Of a stretch of DNA of 64,000 nucleotides, positions 17,304 to 26,564 are shown piece by piece. The translations under genes were made by a program, and so were the position numbers. The notes beneath the pieces were generated by a model. It did no database searches. It was not told where the DNA came from and saw nothing but the letters and a program-made list of their open reading frames with translations. Each line of letters opens with the position of its first letter. Position 1 is the first letter of the stretch. Origin of the DNA: CAYQXJ01 sp964421565. GTDB taxonomy: Bacteria; Planctomycetota; Brocadiia; SM23-32. The DNA is taken from positions 62,001-126,000 of the forward strand of contig CAYQXJ010000007.1 of NCBI GenBank assembly GCA_964421565.1, read 5' to 3'.

Positions 17304-18251
17304 ATGGCGGGAAACAGCGCAAGAGTTGTCATCGTCGGCGTCGGTGCGGTGGGCGCGACTTTCGCCTACACACTGATGCAGAGCGGTCTCGCCGAGGAGA
17401 TCGTGCTCATCGACAAGGACCGGGAGCGCGCCGAAGGCGAGGCCATGGACCTGAACCATGGCCAGTTCTTCGTGCCGCCTGTCGAGATCCGGGCCGGTGA
17501 CTACACGGCCTGCAAGGGCGCCGCCCTTGTGGTCATCACGGCCGGCGCGGCCCAGCAGCCCGGACAGTCACGCACCGACCTGGTGCAGCGTAACAGCCGC
17601 ATATGCCGCTCGGTCGCATCCAACATCCTGGAGCAGACCGATTCCGCAGTGCTTCTGATGGTGACGAACCCCGTGGAGGCCCTCACGTGGGACGTGTTGC
17701 GGCACAGCGGGTTACCCCCGGCGCGGGTGTTCGGCTCGGGCACGGTGCTGGACAGCGCCCGTTTCCGCTTCTTGCTCAGCGAGCACTGCGACGTCGACCC
17801 CCGCAACGTTCATGCATACATCCTGGGCGAGCACGGCGACAGCGAGATGGCCGCCTGGAGCATGTGCCACATGGCGGGCCTGCAAATCGACCGATTCTGC
17901 GCATTGTGCGGGCGCTGCGAGTCCGCCACGCAGCGGGAGCGCATCGTCGAGCAGGTCCGTGACTCTGCCTACCACATCATTGAGTCCAAGGGGTTCACTT
18001 CTTACGGCATCGGACAGGCGTTGCTGCGCATCGCCGGCGCCGTGCTCCGCGACGAGCGCAGCGTGCTCACAGTCTCCACGCTGGTGCAGGACTACGTGGG
18101 CATCCAGAACGTATGCCTGAGCCTGCCCTGCATCGTCGGCCGAGAAGGAATCGTTCGGCGGCTGCTGCCGCAGTTGCCCCAGCAGGAACACCGCCAGTTG
18201 CGGGCCAGCGCGGACCAGATCCGCCAGACCCAGAACTCCATCGCGGATTAG
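17304..18251 (+). CDS. ldh: L-lactate dehydrogenase
   Basis: A 315-residue NAD-dependent 2-hydroxyacid dehydrogenase of the LDH/MDH family. Seen are the Rossmann GVGAVGATFA, the active-site loop AGAAQQPGQSR, VTNPVEALTW and the catalytic His in LGEHGDSEM. The residue that separates LDH (Gln) from MDH (Arg) in that loop is Gln, so lactate/pyruvate is the better call. The ATG at 17304 was preferred over a GTG three codons earlier because an AGG lies 8 bases upstream. It probably leads an operon, with hldE 12 bases downstream. Confidence 0.88.
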   Translation: MAGNSARVVIVGVGAVGATFAYTLMQSGLAEEIVLIDKDRERAEGEAMDLNHGQFFVPPVEIRAGDYTACKGAALVVITAGAAQQPGQSRTDLVQRNSRICRSVASNILEQTDSAVLLMVTNPVEALTWDVLRHSGLPPARVFGSGTVLDSARFRFLLSEHCDVDPRNVHAYILGEHGDSEMAAWSMCHMAGLQIDRFCALCGRCESATQRERIVEQVRDSAYHIIESKGFTSYGIGQALLRIAGAVLRDERSVLTVSTLVQDYVGIQNVCLSLPCIVGREGIVRRLLPQLPQQEHRQLRASADQIRQTQNSIAD

Positions 18252-18263
18252 GGAGCGGAGCGA

Positions 18264-19769
18264 ATGCTGGAGGACGTTTACCACATGCTCCGCGACGCCG
18301 GGCAGCCCACCGTCTGCGTGGTCGGCGATGCCATGCTGGACACTTACGTCTGGGGCGCCGTGAGCCGCATCTCGCCGGAGGGGCCCATACCGGTGCTTCA
18401 CGTTCAGCGCCGGGAGCACCGGCTCGGAGGCGCCCTCAGCGTCGCGGCGATGCTGCGCAGCCTGCAGGCGCGTGTGCTGCCGGTCGGTGTCGTGGGAGAC
18501 GATCGCTCAGCCCGGCTGCTGCGCGCCAGGCTGCAGGAGTCCGACATCGAGCCCGCCGGCCTGCTGCGCGAATCGGACCGCCCCACCGCGACCAAGACGC
18601 GCTACCTCGGCTATGTGCAGTCCGCCGGACGGGCGCTGCAGCAACTGTTGCGCGTCGATGAGGAAGATACCAGCCCGGTCTCGGAACATGCGGCCGCAGA
18701 GGTCCTGCGCCACGTGCACGACATACTGGCGGAGGTTGACCTGCTGGTCGTCCAGGACATGGGCAAGGGGCTGTTCATGGACTCGCTGCTGCGCGAAGTG
18801 CTCAGCGCGGCCGGCAACGCCAATGTGCCCGTCATCGTGGACCCCGAACGCACCCAGGACTATGCCCCTTACGCCCGGGCAACCTGCGTGGTGCCCAACC
18901 GGTTCGAGGCCGAAATGGCCACGGGCATGCAGCTTCGGTCGGAGGCGGAATTCGCCGACGCGGCCAGCGTGCTGCTGGCGGAACTGGACCTGGACAGTGT
19001 CGTTATAAAGCTCGATCGAGACGGCATTTACTATGCCACGCGCCGGGGTGAGTCGCAGCACATCCGCGCCCATCAGCGCGAGGTTGCCGACGTGACGGGA
19101 GCCGGCGACATGGTGGCCGCTGCGCTCGCGCTCGCCCTCGGCTCAGGGGCGGAGTTTGACACCGCCGTGCGGTTCGCCAATTTCGCCGGAGGGCTCGAAG
19201 TAATGCAGTCCGGGGCGACGCCGATCCCGCGGGCCCGGCTGATGGAGGCGCTGCAGAGCGCCACCGACCCGGTCGCTACGAAGATACGTGACCGCTGCGA
19301 AGTCGCATCGCTCGTCGAGCGCCTGCGCGGCGAGGGTAAGAGCATCGCCTTCACCAACGGCTGCTTCGATCTGTTACATTTGGGGCACGTGCGGCTCGTC
19401 CAATACGCCAGGCGCCAGGGCGACGTGCTGATCGTAGGGCTCAACAGCGACGCTTCCACCCGTGCCATCAAGGGCCCGGACAGGCCGATAAACAATGAGC
19501 AGGTGCGCAGTCACGTGCTGGCTTCGCTGGCCGACGTCGACTACGTGATCGTGTTTGACGAGCAGAGCGTGCTGCCCCTGATACGCGAGATCCGCCCGGA
19601 CGTCCTGGTCAAGGGCGGAGACTACCCGAAGGAGGGCGTAGTCGGCCACGAGTTCGTCGAGTCCTACGGAGGTGAGGTGAGACTGGCGCCCCTGGCCAGG
19701 GGCCTTTCGACCACCGAGTTGATCAACAGGATAGCGCAGAGCAATGAGCGAAGCGACCCACAGGATTGA
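18264..19769 (+). CDS. hldE: Bifunctional heptose-7-P kinase / heptose-1-P adenylyltransferase
   Basis: A 501-residue bifunctional enzyme of ADP-heptose synthesis for LPS core. The N-terminal part (to about 335) is a PfkB-type kinase: CVVGDAMLD, EHRLGGALSVA and DVTGAGDMVAAA. The C-terminal part (from about 350) is a nucleotidyltransferase with GCFDLLHLGHVR (the HxGH motif), followed by VKGGDYP. The length is slightly above the usual 475. Its end overlaps gmhA, the enzyme acting just before it. Confidence 0.95.
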   Translation: MLEDVYHMLRDAGQPTVCVVGDAMLDTYVWGAVSRISPEGPIPVLHVQRREHRLGGALSVAAMLRSLQARVLPVGVVGDDRSARLLRARLQESDIEPAGLLRESDRPTATKTRYLGYVQSAGRALQQLLRVDEEDTSPVSEHAAAEVLRHVHDILAEVDLLVVQDMGKGLFMDSLLREVLSAAGNANVPVIVDPERTQDYAPYARATCVVPNRFEAEMATGMQLRSEAEFADAASVLLAELDLDSVVIKLDRDGIYYATRRGESQHIRAHQREVADVTGAGDMVAAALALALGSGAEFDTAVRFANFAGGLEVMQSGATPIPRARLMEALQSATDPVATKIRDRCEVASLVERLRGEGKSIAFTNGCFDLLHLGHVRLVQYARRQGDVLIVGLNSDASTRAIKGPDRPINNEQVRSHVLASLADVDYVIVFDEQSVLPLIREIRPDVLVKGGDYPKEGVVGHEFVESYGGEVRLAPLARGLSTTELINRIAQSNERSDPQD

Positions 19770-20325
19770 GTCGATACTCAACGAGGCCGCGCGCGCGCAC
19801 CGCGATGCTGCGGGGCTCGCGGACGTGATCGCCGAGGCGGCCGAGCGTCTGGCCGACGTGCTTGTGGCGGACGGCACCGTTTTCGCCTTCGGCAACGGCG
19901 GCAGCGCCGCCGACGCGCAGCACCTGGCCGGCGAGCTTGTCGGCCGTTTTCTGCTGGAGAGGGCCGCCCTGCCGTGCGTCGCCCTGAGCACGGACAGCAG
20001 CGTGATGACCTGCGTGGGCAACGACTACGGGTTCGAGCGGGTGTTCCTGCGCCAGGTGGAGGCGCTGGTGCGGGAGGGCGACGCGGTGATCGGCCTGTCC
20101 ACCAGCGGCAGTTCGACGAACGTGGTGGCCGCCGTGGACGAGGCAAACGCGCGGGGAGCGCTCACCGTGGGGCTCACGGGCGGCAGCGGCGGACTGCTCG
20201 CCGAGCGGTGCGACATTGCCATCGTGGTGCCGTCGCAGCACACGCCCCGCATACAGGAGGTGCACGGCACCGTGATCCACATCCTGTGCGAACTGATTGA
20301 GGAGCGTGCGAGCTCCGGGCTCTGA
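19744..20325 (+). CDS. gmhA: Phosphoheptose isomerase
   Basis: A 193-residue SIS-domain protein that converts sedoheptulose 7-phosphate to D-glycero-manno-heptose 7-phosphate, the first step of ADP-heptose synthesis. Seen are FGNGGSAADAQHLAGELVGRF, the phosphosugar-binding STSGSSTNV, and the late EVHGTVIH His/Glu segment typical of GmhA. It overlaps hldE by 26 bases, which suggests translational coupling. Only the gmhB phosphatase of this pathway is not recognised nearby; the NagD-like HAD protein at 15690 is a possible but unsupported candidate. Confidence 0.93.
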   Translation: MSEATHRIESILNEAARAHRDAAGLADVIAEAAERLADVLVADGTVFAFGNGGSAADAQHLAGELVGRFLLERAALPCVALSTDSSVMTCVGNDYGFERVFLRQVEALVREGDAVIGLSTSGSSTNVVAAVDEANARGALTVGLTGGSGGLLAERCDIAIVVPSQHTPRIQEVHGTVIHILCELIEERASSGL

Positions 20326-20352
20326 GCGAACCGTTTGGGAGAAGCAGAAGCC

Positions 20353-20991
20353 ATGCTGTACGGGATGGACCCGCTGTACGTGCTCATACGCTTCCTGGCC
20401 CTCATACCCGCGCTGGTGGCTCACGAGTTTGCGCACGGCTACAGCGCCTACAGGATGGGTGACCCGACCCCTCGGATGCAGGGCCGCCTGACGCTCAATC
20501 CGCTGGCGCACCTGGATCCGCTCGGCACGCTGATGATCCTGTTCGCCCCCATCGGCTGGGCAAAGCCCGTGCAGGTGAACCCGTACAACTTCTCCGATCC
20601 GGCGAAGGGCATGATGATTTCCACGGCGTTCGGGCCGATAAGCAACATCGCGCTGGGCACGCTGGTCGGGCTCCTGGTGCGTGCAGGGGTTCAGTTCCCC
20701 GCGTTCCGGGCAACGCTCGCGTTCGAGTACCTGTTGCTGCTTTGCTTCATCAACTTCGTTCTCGCCGTCTTCAACCTGATACCGCTTGGCCCGCTGGACG
20801 GCCACCACATACTGACTTACTTCTTGCCCTATCCGGCCAAGGAGCGTTACGCCCGCTTCAACCAGCAGTACGGGATGGCGGTGCTGTTCGGACTGCTGGC
20901 GCTCTCCTGGTTCGCCGACATCGGCCTGATCCCCCTCATCCTGACGCCAGTGCGCCTGATGTTCGGGCTTGTGACCGGGGTGCGCATATGA
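20353..20991 (+). CDS. Site-2-protease-like M50 family membrane metalloprotease
   Basis: A 212-residue multi-pass membrane protein with the zinc motif HEFAH in its first helix and a later NLIPLGPLDGHH, which supplies the third metal ligand of the compact M50B/S2P family. Several hydrophobic segments surround them. Members perform intramembrane proteolysis, but the substrate is not known. The ATG at 20353 has GGGAGAAG 8 bases upstream; an in-frame TTG further up is less likely. Its stop overlaps the scpA start (ATGA). Confidence 0.88.
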   Translation: MLYGMDPLYVLIRFLALIPALVAHEFAHGYSAYRMGDPTPRMQGRLTLNPLAHLDPLGTLMILFAPIGWAKPVQVNPYNFSDPAKGMMISTAFGPISNIALGTLVGLLVRAGVQFPAFRATLAFEYLLLLCFINFVLAVFNLIPLGPLDGHHILTYFLPYPAKERYARFNQQYGMAVLFGLLALSWFADIGLIPLILTPVRLMFGLVTGVRI

Positions 20992-21779
20992 ACGCACAGG
21001 CAGGCGCCACTCCAGAGGATGGCTGCCAGGCGGCGGAAGGCGCCCTCTCGGTTGAGCAGTTTCGCACCGAACTCGAAGTCTTCAGCGGACCGCTCGACCT
21101 GCTGTTGCATCTTATCAAGCAGGAAGAGGTGGACATCTTCGAGGTGCCCCTGGCCCGCATTACCGACCGCTACCTGGCCGCAGTGCGCACGATGCAATTC
21201 TTCGAGATCAACGTGGCGGCTGAGTTCCTGGTGGTGGCGGCGACCCTGATGGAGATCAAGAGCCGCACGCTGTTACCGCCGGAGCCCGGGTTGGAAGACG
21301 AAGAGGAAGACGATCCCGGCATGGAACTGGTGCGCCGGCTGTTGGAGTACAAGGAGTTCCGCGAGGCGGCGGACCACCTGGGTGAGCGGGCGCAACAGCG
21401 GGCAGGCCGCTTTGCGCGCCCGCCGGCGCGCTTGCCCGAGCAAGAGGATGCGAGCCCCGATCCCGAAGCCCTGCTGGAGGAGCTGGCCGTCTGGGACCTT
21501 ATGGCCGCGTTCGCCGAAGTGCTCCGCCAGACGCGGATTGAACCGAGCACCCGCATCATCCGCAGCGAAGTGCCCGTCAGCACATACATCCAGGAGGTGC
21601 GCCAGCGGCTGGGGGGCTCGGGCGGGCCCGTCGCCTTCGCCGAGTTCTTCCGCGCGGAACGCTCCAGGCCGCGCATCGTGGGCATATTCCTCGCCCTGCT
21701 GGAACTGATGCGGCAGAAGTGGCTGACCGTGCGCGAGGGCGAGGATGGGCTGGTGATCGTCGCCAGCCACGCGCGTTGA
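20988..21779 (+). CDS. scpA: Segregation and condensation protein A
   Basis: A 263-residue kleisin that bridges SMC heads in the chromosome-condensing SMC-ScpAB complex. Seen are the N-terminal FSGPLDLLLHLIKQEEVDIF, the AAEFLVVAATLMEIKSRTLL helix, an acidic linker (EDEEEDDP) and the C-terminal winged-helix part (RPRIVGIFLALLELMRQKW). It starts in an ATGA overlap with the M50 gene. scpB, often the next gene, is not here. The gene downstream is a phosphoesterase after a 167-base gap. Confidence 0.93.
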   Translation: MNAQAGATPEDGCQAAEGALSVEQFRTELEVFSGPLDLLLHLIKQEEVDIFEVPLARITDRYLAAVRTMQFFEINVAAEFLVVAATLMEIKSRTLLPPEPGLEDEEEDDPGMELVRRLLEYKEFREAADHLGERAQQRAGRFARPPARLPEQEDASPDPEALLEELAVWDLMAAFAEVLRQTRIEPSTRIIRSEVPVSTYIQEVRQRLGGSGGPVAFAEFFRAERSRPRIVGIFLALLELMRQKWLTVREGEDGLVIVASHAR

Positions 21780-21946
21780 AGCGGGCCGGGCTTTCTGTTA
21801 GCATGCCGGTTCCGATTTCCGCAGAGAAGCAGACGAACAGCCCTCCGCGGTGCGCAGCCCGACGGGCGCCGGTCAGGTCGCTGCCGGCTGCTGACGGGCC
21901 TGTCCAACCACAGCGATGATTTCTGCCACAAGGTCGGAGCTATAGG

Positions 21947-22699
21947 GTGATAGCGCTTATCTCCGATATACACGCCAACCTGGAAGCCTTCCAGGTGGTT
22001 CTGGACGATATAGAGAGACAGGGGGCGAGCGATATCGTCTGCCTGGGGGACTTCGTCGGCTACGGCCCGAATCCGAAGGAGTGTATCGACCTAGCGTACG
22101 AGTTCGACTTCGCCCTGCGGGGCAACCACGAGCACGCACTGCTGACGGAGTTCGAGGCCGCAAACTTCAACAAACGCGCTCGCCGCTCCCTGGACTGGAC
22201 GCGGGAGGAGCTGAGCCCGTTGAACGAAGACCGCGAGGCGAACCTGAAGCGTTGGGACTTCCTGGACACCCTGGAGACAACCCACACCGACGGAGACGTC
22301 CTCTACGTGCACGGCACCCCCCGCGACCCGATAACGGAGTACCTCTATCCGCGGGACATCTACCGGCCCGAGAAGCTGAACGAGATCTTCGACATGGTGG
22401 AGTGGCTCTGCTTCTGCGGCCATACTCACGTGCCCGGCATCTGGACGCAGGACATGATCTTCCTCACCCCCCAGGAGGTTAACTACCGCTACCACCTGGT
22501 TAAGAAGAAGACGGTCGTCAACGTCGGCAGCGTCGGTCAGCCGCGCGACGGCGATGCGCGGGCCTGCTATGTGCTCTTCGACGGCAGCCGCATCATCTAC
22601 CGCAAACTCGAATACCCCGTCGAGACCACGGTGCGCAAGAGCCGCGCCATCCCCGAACTCGACCCGTACCTGGCCGAGCGCCTCCTGCAGGGCAAGTAG
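21947..22699 (+). CDS. Calcineurin-like metallophosphoesterase
   Basis: A 250-residue protein with the full metallophosphoesterase motif set in order: SDIHAN, GDFVGYG, GNHEHA, VHGTP and CGHTHVP, each holding metal ligands. Its form resembles YfcE/diadenosine-tetraphosphatase-like single-domain enzymes, but the substrate is unknown. GTG at 21947 has GGAG about 7 bases upstream. A weak promoter-like pair TTGAAG-N17-TAGCAT (21776-21804) lies in the gap before it. Confidence 0.88.
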   Translation: MIALISDIHANLEAFQVVLDDIERQGASDIVCLGDFVGYGPNPKECIDLAYEFDFALRGNHEHALLTEFEAANFNKRARRSLDWTREELSPLNEDREANLKRWDFLDTLETTHTDGDVLYVHGTPRDPITEYLYPRDIYRPEKLNEIFDMVEWLCFCGHTHVPGIWTQDMIFLTPQEVNYRYHLVKKKTVVNVGSVGQPRDGDARACYVLFDGSRIIYRKLEYPVETTVRKSRAIPELDPYLAERLLQGK

Positions 22700-22767
22700 C
22701 CGGGCCGCAGCGGATTCGCGCGAGACGGCCCGACCGAGCACGCGACTCAGCAAGCAGACCCGTACGC

Positions 22768-24774
22768 ATGGACAACAAGACGTTCACCCAGTTCATCCTC
22801 ATCTCCGCCGTCATCCTCGTCGTCTGGTACGGCGTCGGGTTCCTTCTGCGCGGACCGCAACCCCCCCAGGCGCCCCAGCCCCCTGCGCCGCCGGCGGGCC
22901 AGCCCGAACAGGCGCTGCGACCTGAGCCTCCGGAGCGGCCCGCTGAACCGGCCGCCGGGCCTGTTGAAACGCCCCACATCGACGCCCCCGAACCCGGGAC
23001 CGAACCGGCGCCCGCGCCTGAAGCCCCGCCAGAACCCGAAAAGGCCGTCCTGCGCGGTCAACATCTGGAGCTGCATTGGACGGGCCGGGGCGCAGCGCTG
23101 GAGCGGCTCGTCGTGCTGGACGAAGAATACAGGGCTCCATACTACGAGGGCGAGACACGCCCGAAGCTGGTGCTGTTGCAGCAGTTCCAGGAAGGTCTGC
23201 TCAGCGACACCGTCGAGGTGGTCGCCTTCCTCGAAAGAGGGCCCGAAGGCACCAGGACCCGCCTGGAGGTGCCGCTGGCCAACCGCATGTGGCACCTGGA
23301 AGAAAAGGGCGAGCAGCGGGTGGTCTTCCGCACAACGGCTCACAGCGGGGCCGGGCACGCCCTCCTCATACGCAAGAGCGTAGTGTTGAACGCCGACGGC
23401 TATGACTTCGACGTCCGGCTCGAGTTCGAGAACACGTCCGAGCGCCCCTGCCGGTTCGCGCTGCACTTGCGCGGCGCGGCGGGCATAGAGCGCGAATCGC
23501 TAGAAAGTACCTACCTCGGCACGCGCGTCGGCATACTCGCGGGGCCGTCGGACTACGACATCGCCTCACGCTCAGCCCGCAAACTGCAGGAGGTGGACCC
23601 CGAGCCCAACGAATCCACCAGCATCGCCTGGGCAGGCGTGGTGAACCATTACTTCGCCGCCATAACCCAGCCGGAGGACATGGACTGGATCGACAGTGTG
23701 GCCTCCGAGTTAGTAGTGGAGGACGAGCTGGTGCACGCCAGGCACCGGTGGAACACGGCCACCGTCAAGCGTATGGACCCGGGCCGACGGCGACACGTCG
23801 CCCGCAATGCGACGGTCGTCTTCCGCACCGTGCCCATCGACCTGGAGCCCGGCGAATCAACGATCCGTCGCTACCGCACGATAGCGGCCCCCAAGGCGAA
23901 GGAAGTGCTGGCCGCCTACGGGCACGGCCTGCCGGACCTTACTGAGTTCGGGATGTTCGCCGCTCTCAGCCGCATCGCCCTCGCCGTGCTCAACGGCGTC
24001 CACGCTGTCATACCCAACTACGGCGTGGCCATCCTGATCCTGACAGCCCTGGTGCGGCTGATGCTCCATCCGCTCACGCGGAAGCAACAGGTGAGCATGA
24101 TCAAGATGCAGAAGCTGCAGCCCCAGATCGCCGAGATCCAGCGCAAGCACGCCGATGACAAGCAGAAGCAGACGCAGGAACAGATGGCCCTGTTCCAGAA
24201 GTACGGCGTCCATCCCCTGAGCGGCTGCTTCCCTTTGCTGCTGCAGTTGCCGGTCTTCATCGCCCTGTTCCGAGCCCTGCGCGGCGCCATCGAGCTGCGC
24301 CACGCGGGCTTTCTGTGGATCGACGACCTGAGCCGCCCGGATACCATCTTCCGACTGCCCCTGTCCTTGCCGGTGCTCGGCGACGAGTTCAACCTGCTGC
24401 CGTTCATCATGGTCGCCGTCATGCTGCTGCAGCAGAAGAGCATGCCCGAGCCGTCCAGCGAGCAGGCGCAGTCCCAGCAGAAGATGATGAAGTGGTTCCC
24501 CCTGTTCTTCGTCCTGCTGCTCTACCACTTCCCCAGCGGACTTGTGCTCTACTGGACTACCAGTAGCGGAATCGCCGTCGTCGAAAGGTGGCTGATCAAC
24601 CATCGTGCCGACCAGATAGAACTCAAGCCGGTTGGCCGCAGCAGGAAGGCTGAACGTAAGGGCGGCCAGAAGCAGAGCAAGAAGGCCGGCTGGTTCGACA
24701 AGCTGCAGCGCATGGTGGAGGAGCAGACCAAACAGAGCCGCCAGGTACGCAACCGGGACAAGGGCAAAGATTAG
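22768..24774 (+). CDS. yidC: Membrane protein insertase YidC
   Basis: A 668-residue inner-membrane insertase/chaperone of the Gram-negative long type. An N-terminal helix (residues 10-26) is followed by a Pro/Ala/Glu-rich linker (about 30-95), a large periplasmic beta domain (about 95-385), then the conserved 60 kDa core with MIKMQKLQPQI, the FQKYGVHPLSGCFPLLLQLPVFI-type region and a basic Lys/Arg/Gln-rich tail. The periplasmic domain supports a diderm envelope. It is not next to rnpA/rpmH as in many genomes. No strong ribosome-binding site was seen. Confidence 0.94.
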   Translation: MDNKTFTQFILISAVILVVWYGVGFLLRGPQPPQAPQPPAPPAGQPEQALRPEPPERPAEPAAGPVETPHIDAPEPGTEPAPAPEAPPEPEKAVLRGQHLELHWTGRGAALERLVVLDEEYRAPYYEGETRPKLVLLQQFQEGLLSDTVEVVAFLERGPEGTRTRLEVPLANRMWHLEEKGEQRVVFRTTAHSGAGHALLIRKSVVLNADGYDFDVRLEFENTSERPCRFALHLRGAAGIERESLESTYLGTRVGILAGPSDYDIASRSARKLQEVDPEPNESTSIAWAGVVNHYFAAITQPEDMDWIDSVASELVVEDELVHARHRWNTATVKRMDPGRRRHVARNATVVFRTVPIDLEPGESTIRRYRTIAAPKAKEVLAAYGHGLPDLTEFGMFAALSRIALAVLNGVHAVIPNYGVAILILTALVRLMLHPLTRKQQVSMIKMQKLQPQIAEIQRKHADDKQKQTQEQMALFQKYGVHPLSGCFPLLLQLPVFIALFRALRGAIELRHAGFLWIDDLSRPDTIFRLPLSLPVLGDEFNLLPFIMVAVMLLQQKSMPEPSSEQAQSQQKMMKWFPLFFVLLLYHFPSGLVLYWTTSSGIAVVERWLINHRADQIELKPVGRSRKAERKGGQKQSKKAGWFDKLQRMVEEQTKQSRQVRNRDKGKD

Positions 24775-24804
24775 CGCGCAGCAACGCCGGGGGACGCACG
24801 ACAG

Positions 24805-25890
24805 TCAGCCCGTTATCTTCACCCCCGTCGACTGCCCCATTACCTCGTTCCATTGCTGGCGCATCTGTTCACGGAATTCCCTGGGGCCCAGGAACTTGAC
24901 GAACGCCTGAAGCATGGGCCCGTCGAAGTGGCCTTCCATCTCGTGGAGCATCATCTCCAACGCCGTGTAGGGTTCCCTTGCCTCGGCATAGGCGCGGTTC
25001 GTGGTCAGCGCGTCATACACGTCGACGATTGTAGATAGACGCGCAAGGTCCGATATGCCCTCGCCGGTCAGACCCCGGGGGTAGCCGCCACCGTTATAGC
25101 GCTCGTGGTGGTGCCGAACGATGTCCACCGTTGCGGCCAGTAGATGCGGCTGATGCTCGAGCAGAGACAGGCCGATGGTGGGATGGCGCTTGATGGCGCG
25201 GAATTCCTCGTCGGTCAGGCGCCCGGGTTTGTTCAGAATGCTCTCCGGTATCTGGCTCTTGCCGATATCGTGCAGCATGCCGCCGAGGCCGATCGCGCGG
25301 AGCATGCCCGGGTCGTCCACCCCCAGCATGTCGCGGCTGGCCGCCGTCATGAACATGCCGACATGCACGCAGTGGGTATAGGTATAGTAATCGTGACTGG
25401 CAACGGCCGTCATATGCCACAGGCACTCGGGATCCTTGAGGATCGATTGCACGGTTGCCTCGACCATCGAATGGGCCCGCCGCATGTTACGCCCGGAGCG
25501 GGGCTCGCGAAACACGTCCTCCATCACCCGCGAGGAACACCCGTAGACCATGCGCGATGCCTCCTCGCGGGGCACCAGGTCGTCGCGGATGATCGTGCTG
25601 ATGTTCTCCTCCACGTACCGGTGATAGGCGGACTCGTCGCTCTTCGCCAGATAGAGTGAGTCGACGCCGTTCTCGAGCAGGCGCTCGCGCACTTCTTCGC
25701 GTAACTCCGCACCCTGGCCCTTGTAGAGTACAAAAGGCTGGCTCTGCCCGAAGCGGATGTAGAGGTCGACCGGGGCCACGGTGCCCGGCTGCATCACACC
25801 CAGCGGCACGGGGAAGAAATCCTGCGGACGGACGTCCTGGGTTCGCCGGGCGCCGGCTCTCTCGGCGGAGGCTTCGGATAGGGACGACAC
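24805..25890 (-). CDS. HD-GYP domain protein (putative c-di-GMP phosphodiesterase)
   Basis: A 361-residue cytoplasmic protein. The N-terminal part (about 20-120) resembles the DUF3391-like domain often joined to HD-GYP. The catalytic part shows HVGMFM, MLHDIGK (HD), HHHERYNGGGYPRGL (HHExxDGxGYP-type) and a late DVYDALTTNRAY. HD-GYP enzymes hydrolyse cyclic di-GMP; all key residues appear present. GTG at 25890 has CGGAG 8 bases upstream, while the GTG at 25899 overlaps that site. It is divergent from the TadG/vWA cluster, which might make that cluster c-di-GMP-linked, but this is only inference. Confidence 0.85.
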   Translation of the reverse strand: MSSLSEASAERAGARRTQDVRPQDFFPVPLGVMQPGTVAPVDLYIRFGQSQPFVLYKGQGAELREEVRERLLENGVDSLYLAKSDESAYHRYVEENISTIIRDDLVPREEASRMVYGCSSRVMEDVFREPRSGRNMRRAHSMVEATVQSILKDPECLWHMTAVASHDYYTYTHCVHVGMFMTAASRDMLGVDDPGMLRAIGLGGMLHDIGKSQIPESILNKPGRLTDEEFRAIKRHPTIGLSLLEHQPHLLAATVDIVRHHHERYNGGGYPRGLTGEGISDLARLSTIVDVYDALTTNRAYAEAREPYTALEMMLHEMEGHFDGPMLQAFVKFLGPREFREQMRQQWNEVMGQSTGVKITG

Positions 25891-25990
25891 GGCACGCACT
25901 CCGAGCTGTTAGGCCTGGACGTCCAATCTGCGACACACCCGAATGATCGTGCAAGCGCCATGCCGCCGCTTCAGAACCCCCCCCGCCCTG

Positions 25991-26007
25991 CTGGCATGTA
26001 CTTTGCA
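25991..26007 (+). promoter_or_regulatory. Sigma-54-type -24/-12 promoter of the TadG/vWA cluster
   Basis: CTGGCATGTACTTTGCA has GG and GC separated by exactly 10 bases and matches the sigma-54 consensus YTGGCACGrNNNTTGCW at most positions. The predicted start is near 26018, about 115 bases before the first gene. No competing sigma-70 promoter was seen. Confidence 0.6.
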
Positions 26008-26029
26008 CCCTTACCGGGCGTGCAAATGT

Positions 26030-26060
26030 GCGACAAGGTGTCGCTGGCGCCCGGCGCCAG
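26030..26060. repeat. Two adjoining inverted repeats in the cluster leader
   Basis: GCGACA-AGG-TGTCGC (26030-26044) abuts CTGGCGCC-C-GGCGCCAG (26044-26060). Both are perfect and lie just after the predicted sigma-54 start, so they could act as RNA hairpins or operators. Confidence 0.55.
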
Positions 26061-26132
26061 CAGGCTGGTAGTGCGTCTGCCTGCAGGTGTGAGCCGCCTG
26101 CGACACATGGTGCGTAGAAGGAGACAAGCCCC

Positions 26133-26552
26133 ATGCGCATGCTGTCGGCGGCTGTGGTCGCCGTGCTCGCTCTCGCGATGGCGTTGGTCTTTATACGTCC
26201 CCTCAGGGTGAAGCTCTGCACCGTTGTATTGGAGCCGAGGGACAAGCCCGCCAGCGCCAAGTCGGCCGTTGACGTAGGCGACGAGTTGGCCGAGGACGTC
26301 TGCGGCGCCGCGCGCAAGGTGTTCGCCACCCTGAAGGACAGCGCAGGCGAGTTGGCAGAACGCGCCCTGCGCTCGGAAGGCGAAACGCTGGATCCGGCGC
26401 GCGCAGCCCACCCACCAATCGAAGAACCGGACGCGGAAGGCCCGGAGGAGCCGGCCCAGCGATCCAGCGACCGCCCCGGCGCAACTGCCGTAGCACTGAA
26501 ACGGAGCACGACTTTCGGCCCAAACGACGAGCGGAACACCCCGATAACTTGA
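26133..26552 (+). CDS. Small single-pass membrane-anchored protein
   Basis: A 139-residue protein with one N-terminal hydrophobic segment (about residues 4-21), a short amphipathic region and a Pro/Glu-rich low-complexity tail. No family was recognised. Its layout resembles the first 100 residues of the protein at 29256-30038: a short basic start, one helix, a Lys/Ala/Glu-rich helical region and a Pro-rich linker. AAGGAG lies 9 bases before the ATG. It is the first gene after the sigma-54-type promoter. It is probably an anchored periplasmic component. Confidence 0.6.
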   Translation: MRMLSAAVVAVLALAMALVFIRPLRVKLCTVVLEPRDKPASAKSAVDVGDELAEDVCGAARKVFATLKDSAGELAERALRSEGETLDPARAAHPPIEEPDAEGPEEPAQRSSDRPGATAVALKRSTTFGPNDERNTPIT

Positions 26553-26564
26553 CGGCACACCAGG

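Noticed and set aside
19723..20997. 424-codon minus-strand frame opposite gmhA and the M50 gene
   Set aside because: Both plus-strand genes have full motifs; the antisense protein is low-complexity His/Gln/Arg.
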